Positions 43,287-50,538 of a stretch of 64,000 nt of DNA are shown here, one piece after another. This DNA is from Marinobacter salinus (GTDB taxonomy: Bacteria; Pseudomonadota; Gammaproteobacteria; Pseudomonadales; Oleiphilaceae), in assembly GCF_001854125.1 (NCBI RefSeq), contig NZ_CP017715.1:1364001-1428000 (forward strand). The letters are read 5' to 3'. A program made the position numbers and the translations under genes. Below the pieces are notes generated by a model, which worked only from the letters and a program-made list of their open reading frames with translations, searched no databases and was not told the origin of the DNA. How positions within the stretch are numbered: position 1 is the stretch's first letter; the number at the start of each line of letters is the position of its first letter.

Positions 43287-43697
43287 TCAATGGTCTAATA
43301 AGAAGCCACAGAGTTTCTCACGTAGGGCAATATCATCAGACAACTCGCACTCCCAGACTATTAAGACACTCCAGCCTTGCCGCTCTAATTCACAAACATT
43401 ACGTGCGTCACGAGCTTTGTTGTCCTCGAATTTTTTCCTCCAAAACTCCTCCCGGGATTTAGGAAAACGAGCCATTGAGCACCCTTCGTGACGATGCCAG
43501 AAGCAGCCATGGACGAATATGATTTTCTGCTTTTTCGCAAAGACAATATCTGGTTTTCCGGGCAGGTCCCCGCGATGCAATCGATACCGAAACCCCAGTG
43601 AATGGAGTAGCTTACGGACATGGAGTTCAGGAGAAGTGTTCTTCCCCCGCACCTTTCCCATAATCTCACTTCGCTTCGCCTTCGAAACTGAATCCAT
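43287..43697 (-). CDS. vsr: Very short patch repair endonuclease Vsr
   Basis: A 136-residue mismatch endonuclease. MGKVRGKNTSPELHVRKLLH, then RLHRGDLPGKPDIVFAKKQK with the catalytic Asp, and VHGCFWHRHEGC, with zinc and active-site residues, are diagnostic of Vsr. Vsr cuts T:G mismatches that arise when 5-methylcytosine deaminates, and so often travels with cytosine-5 methyltransferases. It is the first gene of the vsr-methyltransferase-endonuclease set. The ATG at 43697 was chosen over a GTG at 43709 because of its GTGGA ribosome-binding site. Confidence 0.9.
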   Translation of the reverse strand: MDSVSKAKRSEIMGKVRGKNTSPELHVRKLLHSLGFRYRLHRGDLPGKPDIVFAKKQKIIFVHGCFWHRHEGCSMARFPKSREEFWRKKFEDNKARDARNVCELERQGWSVLIVWECELSDDIALREKLCGFLLDH

Positions 43698-43822
43698 AGG
43701 ATTTTCCACGAAGGATAATGACCGTGGGCCAGTGGCAAGAGACTGAGCAAACAGCTCTGCGGGATTTACGAAAGCCCACCTCTATTCTTGAGGGCTATTC
43801 GAGCTCGAACTTTCTGCAATCA

Positions 43823-44560
43823 TCACTTGAAAGCGTCAGGCAAGTCTTCAACCAAAAGCTCTCTCACCTGCAAATATTCTTCGGATGGAGTTTCACCTAA
43901 GATGACCTGAATTTGGTCCATGACAAACGCCTGAGCTTCGGTCGAAAGAAAATGATTTTCTGGAGCGGAACCACACTGGAGAGGGTCGATGAATAAGTGG
44001 TCTAGGCGGATAACACTATCCTCTTTAATGACTCCTCCAGACTTGGGCACCCAAAAGAACTCAGGATACATTAAGCTCCGGATTCGAGCGCACATCACCG
44101 AACCAAACGAGGTGGCTTTCTTTTGCGAAGATGCTGCATATAGCGGTGCTAATAGATACTGGCTTCCGAAGGCATTCAGTGCTTTCTGTCTCTGAACACC
44201 CAGCGGTAAAGTCGATGCATCTACACCATCCACCTTTCCGATAATTAAGCAGAGGCGTTTCTTGGCACGACTGAGAATCAGCTCGTGGTTTTCAGTAAGG
44301 TTTAAAGCATGGACGGGAAGCCGAGCTTCTTTCCCGCGAAAGTCCCGAGTGTCATCGAACCTTCGAATTTCCAGTTCAGCGGAGTCGTGTGTAGTTGCGG
44401 CTGAGCGTTTAACATCCGCAACCCAAGGGCGACGCTCTTTCTCAAGCACAGGCACCCAACAAAACTGCCCCGACTCTGGCAACTCACCCTTGGTCCGCGT
44501 CGAGTCGTACATGGAATTTACGAACGAAAATATGTCGAGAAACTCTTCCTTGTCGCTCAT
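43823..44560 (-). CDS. Possible PemK-like toxin partner of a Panacea antitoxin
   Basis: A 245-residue protein that shows a PemK/MazF-like pattern: GQFCWVPVLEKERRPWVADV, then RLCLIIGKVDG, QYLLAPLYAA, and VIRLDHLFI near the C-terminus. It is longer than typical PemK toxins. The gene starts 21 bp after the probable antitoxin gene, the usual antitoxin-first order. MazF/PemK toxins cleave mRNA. The assignment comes from pattern and position only; a different small beta-barrel fold is possible. Confidence 0.5.
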   Translation of the reverse strand: MSDKEEFLDIFSFVNSMYDSTRTKGELPESGQFCWVPVLEKERRPWVADVKRSAATTHDSAELEIRRFDDTRDFRGKEARLPVHALNLTENHELILSRAKKRLCLIIGKVDGVDASTLPLGVQRQKALNAFGSQYLLAPLYAASSQKKATSFGSVMCARIRSLMYPEFFWVPKSGGVIKEDSVIRLDHLFIDPLQCGSAPENHFLSTEAQAFVMDQIQVILGETPSEEYLQVRELLVEDLPDAFK

Positions 44561-44581
44561 TATGAATTTCCGATTTGGTGG

Positions 44582-45328
44582 TTACTCGTAAAGCCGTGAG
44601 AGGTTTGCAGAGGCCTTAAGATGCTGCCCCTTGTCTCCATCGACCTCATTAGCAACCTCAGAAAGCTCTGACTCGAAAGCCATGTAGTGTTCGTCGTATA
44701 TTCCTCGAGTCGGCTTTTCCTCTAGCTCTCGGGACTTTAGAAATGCAGCCGCCCTCTTGGCCATAAGCGCCTGGATACGCTCGGCCTTGGCCTTGCTGAT
44801 TTGCATTCTAAAAGACCGAACATCCTCAGGTTTTGCTTCTGAATCAGGTCCTGGAAATGATAGAAGCTTCCCCGGCTTCGCGGACTGCATTGGTTCCGTT
44901 TCAAAATAAACGTGATTGAGTAGACTTCTCAGGTCATACCGGAAGCGCCCCAAATCCGTTTCCAGCCTTAGCGGCACGCCTCTGGGCAAATCCAAATCTC
45001 GAAGAGAGGCCCTCGAGGTATTACTCGGTAACCTGTAGATTCGCGCAACTGCTCCATCCCCAGCTTCCGTCTCTACACCTTCCATAGTAAGGGAACCGGT
45101 GTCAGCCATTTGACGGATAGTCTGGTCTATTTTGCGGCTGTAAGGTCCAAAATGATGGAAGATCCAGTCGGATGTCGACTGAACGTAGTCGGAGTCTCGC
45201 AGCGATGAGTAATAGTCTAGCAAATACAGATACTTGGTCAGGGCAGTTGTGGAAAGACCATTACTACCCTGCCCCTCTGCAGCAGCAAGAATTGCTTTGA
45301 TGTATTGCTCTATTCTCGTCGCGTTCAT
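44582..45328 (-). CDS. Panacea (SocA/DUF4065-like) antitoxin
   Basis: A 248-residue protein with the Panacea-type core in its N-terminal half: LSTTALTKYLYLLDYYSSLR, then DWIFHHFGPYSRKID, close to the family pattern in which a KLLYLxD segment is followed by xYGPV. Panacea domains neutralise many unrelated toxins. The C-terminal 100 residues are charged and likely contact the toxin. It precedes the PemK-like gene by 21 bp on the minus strand. A search against DUF4065 would settle the assignment. Confidence 0.55.
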   Translation of the reverse strand: MNATRIEQYIKAILAAAEGQGSNGLSTTALTKYLYLLDYYSSLRDSDYVQSTSDWIFHHFGPYSRKIDQTIRQMADTGSLTMEGVETEAGDGAVARIYRLPSNTSRASLRDLDLPRGVPLRLETDLGRFRYDLRSLLNHVYFETEPMQSAKPGKLLSFPGPDSEAKPEDVRSFRMQISKAKAERIQALMAKRAAAFLKSRELEEKPTRGIYDEHYMAFESELSEVANEVDGDKGQHLKASANLSRLYE

Positions 45329-45727
45329 CTAACTCTGTTTTGACTAAGCCTTGAGTGGGGCTAATGCGAAAGGCTGCGCATCTTATCGCTAGCTGTAACT
45401 TACAATCAAGTTAAGCCCTTCGTGGTGCCATCCAGACAGATTATTCTCCCTTTAGTTCAAGGTAGCCCCTTAGACTGATTTCTTCCTCACGACCTTCGGA
45501 TTACATTCGACCCTGCCGCATGAGGCTAGCTTACAAATCCTGCGTTGTCTGTCTCGTTCTATTCTTTACGTGAACTAAGGCCGAATCGTTTAAATATCCA
45601 GTATCGCTTTGGTATAGCTTTACGAAACCACCAATCGGAGCTCCGCTACTGGTTTCATTTTATCTATTGACCACCCAAACGAAACCGCTATTATAAAACC
45701 AGTCTAACGAAACCAGCGGGGGAAAGT
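45329..45727. promoter_or_regulatory. Candidate res site with repeated CGAAACC words
   Basis: This 399-bp gap between the Panacea gene and the serine recombinase holds a cluster of related words just before the recombinase: CGAAACCA at 45623-45630 and 45708-45715, CGAAACC at 45680-45686, and the inverse TGGTTTCA at 45650-45657. This spacing is like the subsites bound by serine resolvases. The left half (45329-45600) shows nothing recognisable. The recombinase promoter should overlap these words, so binding would also self-regulate it. Confidence 0.5.
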
Positions 45728-46342
45728 ATGTTTGTTCGCGCCTACCTGCGGGCCTCTACTGAGGACCAAGACGCAAACCGAGCAAGGGAGGAGCTTGATA
45801 GCTTCGCTTCAGACAAGGGACTGACTATCGCGGCCTATTACATCGAGAATGAATCAGGTGCACAGCTCAATAGGCCAGAGCTCTTTCGTCTTCTCAATGA
45901 CTGCCACAAGGGCGACATTCTTCTCGTTGAGCAGGTTGATAGGTTGAGTCGCCTCAATGCGGATGATTGGGAAACACTGAAACGCCGAATCAAAGACAAG
46001 GGCGTCCGAATCGTAGCTATTGACCTGCCCACTTCCTGGATGATGGTTGGCACTGAAGACGAGCTCACCGCACGTATGATGGACGCATTGAATGAGATGA
46101 TGCTGGACATGCTCGCAGCAATCGCCCGGAAGGACTATGCGGATAGACGAAGAAGACAGCGACAGGGCATCGAGAAGGCTAAGGCTCAAGGTAAGTACAG
46201 GGGCAGACCTATCAACAAAGAACGGCACCAGAATATCCTCACCATGATTGCCAAAGGCCACAGCTGGACTGAGGTTTCAAGAATAACGGGAGCCTCCCGA
46301 GCTACGATTGCCCGAGCAATAAAACAAGCTAACGAAACTTAG
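45728..46342 (+). CDS. Serine recombinase (resolvase/invertase family)
   Basis: A 204-residue small serine recombinase. The catalytic Ser is Ser10 in RAYLRASTEDQDA, and EQVDRLSRLN is the conserved helper motif. The long E helix (about residues 105-140) leads to a C-terminal helix-turn-helix (SWTEVSRITGASRATIARAI), preceded by KYRGRPI, as in resolvases. It resolves or inverts DNA between paired sites. GGGGGAAAG precedes the ATG. The repeated words just upstream (45623-45715) are the likely res site. It may stabilise the island or belong to a nested element. Confidence 0.88.
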   Translation: MFVRAYLRASTEDQDANRAREELDSFASDKGLTIAAYYIENESGAQLNRPELFRLLNDCHKGDILLVEQVDRLSRLNADDWETLKRRIKDKGVRIVAIDLPTSWMMVGTEDELTARMMDALNEMMLDMLAAIARKDYADRRRRQRQGIEKAKAQGKYRGRPINKERHQNILTMIAKGHSWTEVSRITGASRATIARAIKQANET

Positions 46343-46816
46343 AAGCTCCCAAATATTCAGCCGACCCTGATCGGTATCATCAATAAGAGCGCGGGCCATG
46401 CTTCCCGCCTCTATACCCAAATTCCTGGGACCAGCCATCTCCCAAGTGATACTCAGGTTTTGGGTCTACCCCATTGGGTAAAAACACTCCGATACCAGAC
46501 CTAGCCTACTTCCCAAATGGATCATTAAGGCCTTCAGAGAGGGTCTTTTTTGGGTCTACACCATCGGGTGAAAGTACTCCGACACCAGACTTAGGCTCCT
46601 TCTCAAAAGGATCATTTAGGCCTTCATTAGGGGTCTTTTTTTGGGTCTACCCATGTGGGGGAAATAACTCCCCTCTCTCCCGAATAAACCGCAGAAAACC
46701 AGAGCCGATTGCCACCCCCGTCCATGTTGCCTCCGCCATCAGGTCGAGAGTCTCAACGCCTTTCGTCTCTGGGGGTCTGTTCCTTGTTCAACTTGCATAC
46801 ATTCCCGGAGGACTTT
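46343..46816. other. Gap containing hairpin and tandem repeat array
   Basis: The 474-bp gap after the serine recombinase contains no convincing gene. A short GC hairpin (GCGGG/CCCGC, 46391-46408) may end the recombinase transcript. The main content is the tandem repeat array at 46461-46665. The end of the gap carries a good ribosome-binding site (CGGAGGAC, 46807-46814) for the gene starting at 46817. Confidence 0.5.
46461..46665 (+). repeat. Two and a quarter tandem ~90-bp repeats, candidate origin
   Basis: Units start with TGGGTCTAC at 46461, 46551 and 46642, so the periods are 90 and 91 bp; the third copy is cut after about 24 bp. Shared words in each full unit are CCAT-GGGT, ACTCCGA-ACCAGAC, GGATCATT-AGGCCTTCA and GGGTCTTTTTT. 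Repeats of this kind upstream of replication genes are often iterons or a replication origin. The rest of the block (RNase HI, polymerase-like protein) supports that view. An alternative is a regulatory array. Confidence 0.7.
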
Positions 46817-47089
46817 ATGCGAACAGAAACCCGCCATGTTCGACAACACAACGGACGAACCATTTATCACGTCAACTTATGCCCTGACAGCCGCCAAGCG
46901 GTGGGGGCTATTCAAAGCACACTTCTGGCCCGCTGCGGGCTCAAGTACAGCTTCTCGGTAGTTCTACGCGCCCTGTCGCTCATGACCGCCCAGGGGCTTC
47001 CCACAACTGACATCAACGAGCTCATTCAGTACTGCCGCCTGTGCGCTTCCAAAGGCAGGAAACAGCGAAACGAAGGAGTTACATCATGA
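46817..47089 (+). CDS. Small basic protein of unknown function
   Basis: A 90-residue protein beginning MRTETRHVRQHNGRTIYHVN. I do not recognise the family. Residues about 40-70 (CGLKYSFSVVLRALSLMTAQ) could form helices of a ribbon-helix-helix-like DNA-binding fold, and the C-terminus is basic. A strong ribosome-binding site precedes the ATG. It overlaps the next gene by 4 bp (ATGA), which argues that both are real. Position beside the repeats makes a replication or repeat-binding role plausible but unproven. Confidence 0.55.
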   Translation: MRTETRHVRQHNGRTIYHVNLCPDSRQAVGAIQSTLLARCGLKYSFSVVLRALSLMTAQGLPTTDINELIQYCRLCASKGRKQRNEGVTS

Positions 47090-47301
47090 CAGCCAACAAC
47101 CTACGCAGAAGCAAACACGAGGTCATTCATCAACAACTCGAAAAAGGAGGTTTCCGTGGCCCCATCAATGCCAAGTGCGTTGAATGCATTTACGACCCGG
47201 AAGCAAAGGGCACCTGGAGACAGCAAGTCCAAGCCTGCACCTCGAAAGGCTGCCCCCTTTTCCCGGTGAGACCAACACCTATCAAGGTAATCAGCGAATA
47301 A
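47086..47301 (+). CDS. Small CxxC zinc-binding protein
   Basis: A 71-residue protein. Cys-x2-Cys (AKCVECIYDP) and Cys-x4-Cys (ACTSKGCPLFPVRP) could hold one zinc ion. Proteins of this pattern are common in phages and integrative elements, where they have no settled function. The start at 47086 overlaps the preceding gene stop and is preferred over an upstream in-frame start at 47041. A terminator at 47370-47403 follows. Confidence 0.6.
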   Translation: MTANNLRRSKHEVIHQQLEKGGFRGPINAKCVECIYDPEAKGTWRQQVQACTSKGCPLFPVRPTPIKVISE

Positions 47302-47369
47302 CGCCAAATTCTTTACTGAAATTCCAGTATTCGCCCCCTACCCCCGACCAAACATCGCATCAACGGTGA

Positions 47370-47403
47370 AGGCTCTCTGGATTCTCGACAGAGGGCCTTT
47401 TTT
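47370..47403 (+). terminator. Rho-independent terminator before RNase HI
   Basis: AGGCTCTCTG (47370-47379) pairs with CAGAGGGCCT (47389-47398), with one G-T pair, around a 9-nt loop. A run of T follows. It lies between the zinc-finger gene and the RNase HI gene 19 bp downstream, in the same direction, so the replication-like genes need read-through or their own promoter. Confidence 0.75.
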
Positions 47404-47421
47404 ATATAGGAGTTAGCCAAA

Positions 47422-47901
47422 ATGACCACCACCAAAGCGAGAGACTTTATTCGAATCTCAACAGATGGTTCCTGCATCGGAAACCCGGGGCCCGGAGCTT
47501 GGGCTTTTGTAGTCGTCGACGAAAAGGAATCAGAAACTCTAGAGGTGCAATCCTCGCGATATGCCAGCACGACAAACCAACGAATGGAGTTATCGGCTGT
47601 CATCGCGGCTCTAGAAGCCTTTCAGGACACAGACAGGCCTATTCTGGTTGAGTCCGACAGTCAGTATGTAGTGAAGGGAATCACTGAATGGGTCCCCTCG
47701 TGGAAGGCAAGAAACTGGAAAACAGCGGCCCGTAAACCCGTCAAAAACGCCGACCTCTGGCAACAGCTCGACACACTCGCGAGTGACCGCGATATCACCT
47801 GGCAATGGGTTAAAGGCCACGACGGCAACGCCAACAACGAAAGGGCTGACTTTCTGGCCTACTCCATGGCTAGTTCAGAGGAGGTGCGCTGTGGCTCCTG
47901 A
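47422..47901 (+). CDS. Ribonuclease HI
   Basis: A 159-residue type I RNase H that cleaves RNA in RNA-DNA hybrids. The full catalytic set is present: Asp15 (STDGSC), Glu56 (MELSAVI), Asp79 (ESDSQY) and Asp143 (NERADFLA), with His133 in VKGHDGN. Length is normal for RNase HI. This is an island copy, separate from a housekeeping rnhA. It overlaps the polymerase-like gene by 11 bp, which places RNA primer or hybrid processing together with a polymerase-like protein. A terminator hairpin sits just upstream. Confidence 0.9.
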   Translation: MTTTKARDFIRISTDGSCIGNPGPGAWAFVVVDEKESETLEVQSSRYASTTNQRMELSAVIAALEAFQDTDRPILVESDSQYVVKGITEWVPSWKARNWKTAARKPVKNADLWQQLDTLASDRDITWQWVKGHDGNANNERADFLAYSMASSEEVRCGS

Positions 47902-49198
47902 GCAACTAACCCTCCCCCCTGAGGGAGCAGCCTTCTCATCGCTTGAATGGATGTGCCGCTTCGGGCCAAACGAAAAGCTGACCAAAGTTGTGGGGGCCCC
48001 TGTGAAAACAACGTATCTGTCACCCCAAACAGCGGAATGGGGACTTACCGGCGAGGGAGTATCTGAAATGCTTAATCAAATCGGCGTCTCAGCAAGGTAT
48101 CTACAACCCCATGCTGAAGCCTTGGGAATTATCCTGAAGGCAATGCTGGCGGCCCTGAAGCCGAATAGCAGTATCAACGGGGTATTTGCTGTTTGTTTGA
48201 GCCGTGCTGCCTCTTCATTCTCCACTCCACCAAGATATCGGACCAACCGGATTGGTCTTAAAACGTGGACAAGGGTAATAGACTCATTAGAACGAATGGG
48301 ATTTATCGAAAAGCTCTGTGGTGGCTTCAAAGGGGAGGGATATTTCCAGGGACTCACAAGCACGTATGTTCCGACTCAGACAACCAGTGACTGGTTCAGC
48401 GAACACAGCTCTGGGCTCTCATTGGCCCACTTATCAGCTAATGAGCCACTGCTGCTGACCAGCAACAAACGGCTAATCGATTACCCTGACAACGAACACA
48501 CAAACGCTCTCAGACGCCAAATTGAAGATATCAACACCGTGAATCGGGCTCACCACTTTGGCCTACAGAAGGGCCTAGAGGTCATCTCTATAGACCAGCG
48601 CCTGCTTACAGGTAAACGCAGGTTCAGGGACGACTTCCAAAGTGGCGGACGCATGTTTCTGGCCCTCCAACAGCTCAAAAAGAAAGAACGGGCAAACTTG
48701 ATAATTGATGGTGAGAAAACCGTAGAACTGGACTTCAGTTCCCATGCACCCCGCATGCTTTTTCATGCAAACGGTCGCCCTGCCCCGAGTGACTGTTATG
48801 CCCATGCTTCAGTGCCGAGGCAAATTATGAAAGAAGCGATGCTGAGGGTAACCAACTGCGACACCCGCAGTACGGCACTTCGGAGCCTGACTGTACTCTT
48901 GAGAGAGCGGGGAATCGACTACTTTTCTCCAAAGGAGCTGCTGACAGCTGTCGAAGAAACCAATCCGTTTGCCGTCAAAGGAATGAAGCCCGGAAGGTGG
49001 AAGGAGATTCAGTTCCTTGAAAGCAGAATTGCCTGCGGTATAGCACACCAACTTCACAAACACGATGTTCCCTGTCTGCCAATTCACGACTCCTTTGTCG
49101 TTAGACAGCGGGACAGGGACACCTTGATGCGTGCCATGCATGAGGAGTATCGGAAGCAGTTTCCTGAGTTCTCACCAGTGGTTACTGAGGCTGGGTAG
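47891..49198 (+). CDS. Compact protein with family-A-polymerase-like motifs
   Basis: A 435-residue protein of a widespread but unnamed mobile-element family, as I recall it. The N-terminal half resembles a winged-helix domain. The C-terminal half has polymerase-like motifs in order: VELDFSSHAPRML with Asp281 as a possible motif A, PRQIMKEAMLRV with Arg310 and Lys314 resembling motif B (R-x3-K), and CLPIHDSFVV with Asp400 as possible motif C. The segment DDFQSGGRMF before motif A matches the family. The thumb and exonuclease domains of PolA are missing. The start is GTG at 47891, with a strong AGAGGAGG site; it overlaps the RNase HI stop by 11 bp. A replication or primer-processing role is inferred. 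Confidence 0.6.
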   Translation: MAPEQLTLPPEGAAFSSLEWMCRFGPNEKLTKVVGAPVKTTYLSPQTAEWGLTGEGVSEMLNQIGVSARYLQPHAEALGIILKAMLAALKPNSSINGVFAVCLSRAASSFSTPPRYRTNRIGLKTWTRVIDSLERMGFIEKLCGGFKGEGYFQGLTSTYVPTQTTSDWFSEHSSGLSLAHLSANEPLLLTSNKRLIDYPDNEHTNALRRQIEDINTVNRAHHFGLQKGLEVISIDQRLLTGKRRFRDDFQSGGRMFLALQQLKKKERANLIIDGEKTVELDFSSHAPRMLFHANGRPAPSDCYAHASVPRQIMKEAMLRVTNCDTRSTALRSLTVLLRERGIDYFSPKELLTAVEETNPFAVKGMKPGRWKEIQFLESRIACGIAHQLHKHDVPCLPIHDSFVVRQRDRDTLMRAMHEEYRKQFPEFSPVVTEAG

Positions 49199-49241
49199 GA
49201 TGAATATGAACGATGACGACATCTACGTCGGTCAGAATACC

Positions 49242-49311
49242 TAATGGACCCACCTAATGCTCAATAAGAGTAGACCTAATGGACTCACCCAATGCTCACT
49301 AACAGTAGACC
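49242..49311 (+). repeat. Two tandem 35-bp repeats before the integrase gene
   Basis: Copy 1 (49242-49276) and copy 2 (49277-49311) match at 31 of 35 positions. Both begin TAATGGAC and end AGTAGACC, with CACC and AATGCTCA between. GTAGACC and CCCAATG are the reverse complements of GGTCTAC and CATTGGG in the 90-bp repeats at 46461, so the two arrays may bind the same protein. Integrase arm sites or iterons are both possible. Confidence 0.6.
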
Positions 49312-49380
49312 TATGAAAACACCACTTCGGCCTCCCATCACGGGGGGCCAATCAGATTAATCTGGAGGAAAATTGAACCT

Positions 49381-50481
49381 ATGGCAGTGAAAGAACACCC
49401 GAAGGGATATCGGCTAGATATCCAAATACGGCACTACCCGAAAATCCGAAAAGTTCTAAGAGGAGTAGACGAGGTCGAAGCAAAGGCTATTCACGATTCA
49501 GTAATTGCCCAACTCCGGTCAGGGATTCCCAAGGAAGAACTCGACTTTGAGGCCCGGAATGGTTCTGAGCCCCTCCTCGTCTCTGAGAAGTTAACTGTCG
49601 GGGAGGCTTTTGACCAAGCCCTGCGGACCAAGTGGCGCAATAGGCAGTCATTACCAAGCTACTATTCATCTCTCGGTAAAACCACTGCAGAACGCTTTGG
49701 AAGGAAAAAGCGCCTTGCGGAGGTCCAGCCCAGAGATATCAGCAACTTCGTTGATGTTTGCCTTAGGAAAAAGGACAGCCCCTCCACTATCAACCATCGT
49801 CTGGCCCTCCTACGCAATATATGGACATATGCCATCCATCACTGGGAAGTTCCCGGCGTCAGAGAGATTGAGTGGAGCTACTACCGCCAGCGTAATGCCC
49901 GATATAACAGGAGTCGCGAAATCACGCCCGAGGAAGAGAAGACCATCCTGTCCCTTCTGAAAGGGTTCCACAACAAAGGAGCCCAACAGATGGCTAATCT
50001 CGTTCAGCTAGCCCTTTGGACAGGCCTCCGTCAGGGGGAACTTCTTGGCCTGGAGGTAAGAGACTTCGAGCGCGACTATTCCCGCTTACGAATTTCGCGG
50101 TCAACAGGCTCGAAAACAACCAAAACGGGACAGACTCGGTATATCCCTGTCCGAGGCCCAGCTTGGGAAATGGTCGATGAGCTCGCAGTAGAGGCTAGGG
50201 AGACGCGCCGTGTCCGATTGTTCCATGAACTAAACAAAGATAGGGTCAAAGCACTCTGGAGAAAGGTACGAAAAACGATGAATCTGGAGAGTGACCCCGG
50301 TTTCGTTTTCCATGCGCTTCGGCACACTTCTGCCACTCGATTAGCACGAAGAGGCGCAAGCACAAGGCATGTTCAGGAATGGTTGGGCCACGCGGATATC
50401 AAAACCACGCAGAGATACACTCATCTCGCCTCTAATGACCTAGACAACCTGGCTGACCTCATACAGCAGGCCCCGGCCTAA
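49381..50481 (+). CDS. Tyrosine recombinase (integrase 1)
   Basis: A 366-residue phage-type integrase. Residues in the C-terminal catalytic domain are Arg in GLRQGELLGL, the His-x-x-Arg motif HALRHTSATRL, His in WLGHADIKTT, and the Tyr nucleophile in TQRYTHLAS. The N-terminal arm- and core-binding regions cover about 170 residues. GGAGGAAAA precedes the ATG. It follows two 35-bp repeats that could be arm sites. It converges on a second, larger recombinase gene across a shared hairpin. Which of the two drives the tRNA-Cys integration is not proven. Confidence 0.9.
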   Translation: MAVKEHPKGYRLDIQIRHYPKIRKVLRGVDEVEAKAIHDSVIAQLRSGIPKEELDFEARNGSEPLLVSEKLTVGEAFDQALRTKWRNRQSLPSYYSSLGKTTAERFGRKKRLAEVQPRDISNFVDVCLRKKDSPSTINHRLALLRNIWTYAIHHWEVPGVREIEWSYYRQRNARYNRSREITPEEEKTILSLLKGFHNKGAQQMANLVQLALWTGLRQGELLGLEVRDFERDYSRLRISRSTGSKTTKTGQTRYIPVRGPAWEMVDELAVEARETRRVRLFHELNKDRVKALWRKVRKTMNLESDPGFVFHALRHTSATRLARRGASTRHVQEWLGHADIKTTQRYTHLASNDLDNLADLIQQAPA

Positions 50482-50488
50482 AATGCGA

Positions 50489-50538
50489 GGACGCCCGACG
50501 TAAGGGACCAATAGTTAAGCTTCCCTCAATGGGCGTCC
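50489..50538. terminator. Hairpin between the convergent recombinase genes
   Basis: GGACGCCC (50489-50496) pairs with GGGCGTCC (50531-50538), and an inner stem AGGGA (50503-50507) with TCCCT (50522-50526). It lies after the stop of integrase 1 and overlaps the last codons of integrase 2. It could end both converging transcripts. Confidence 0.55.
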
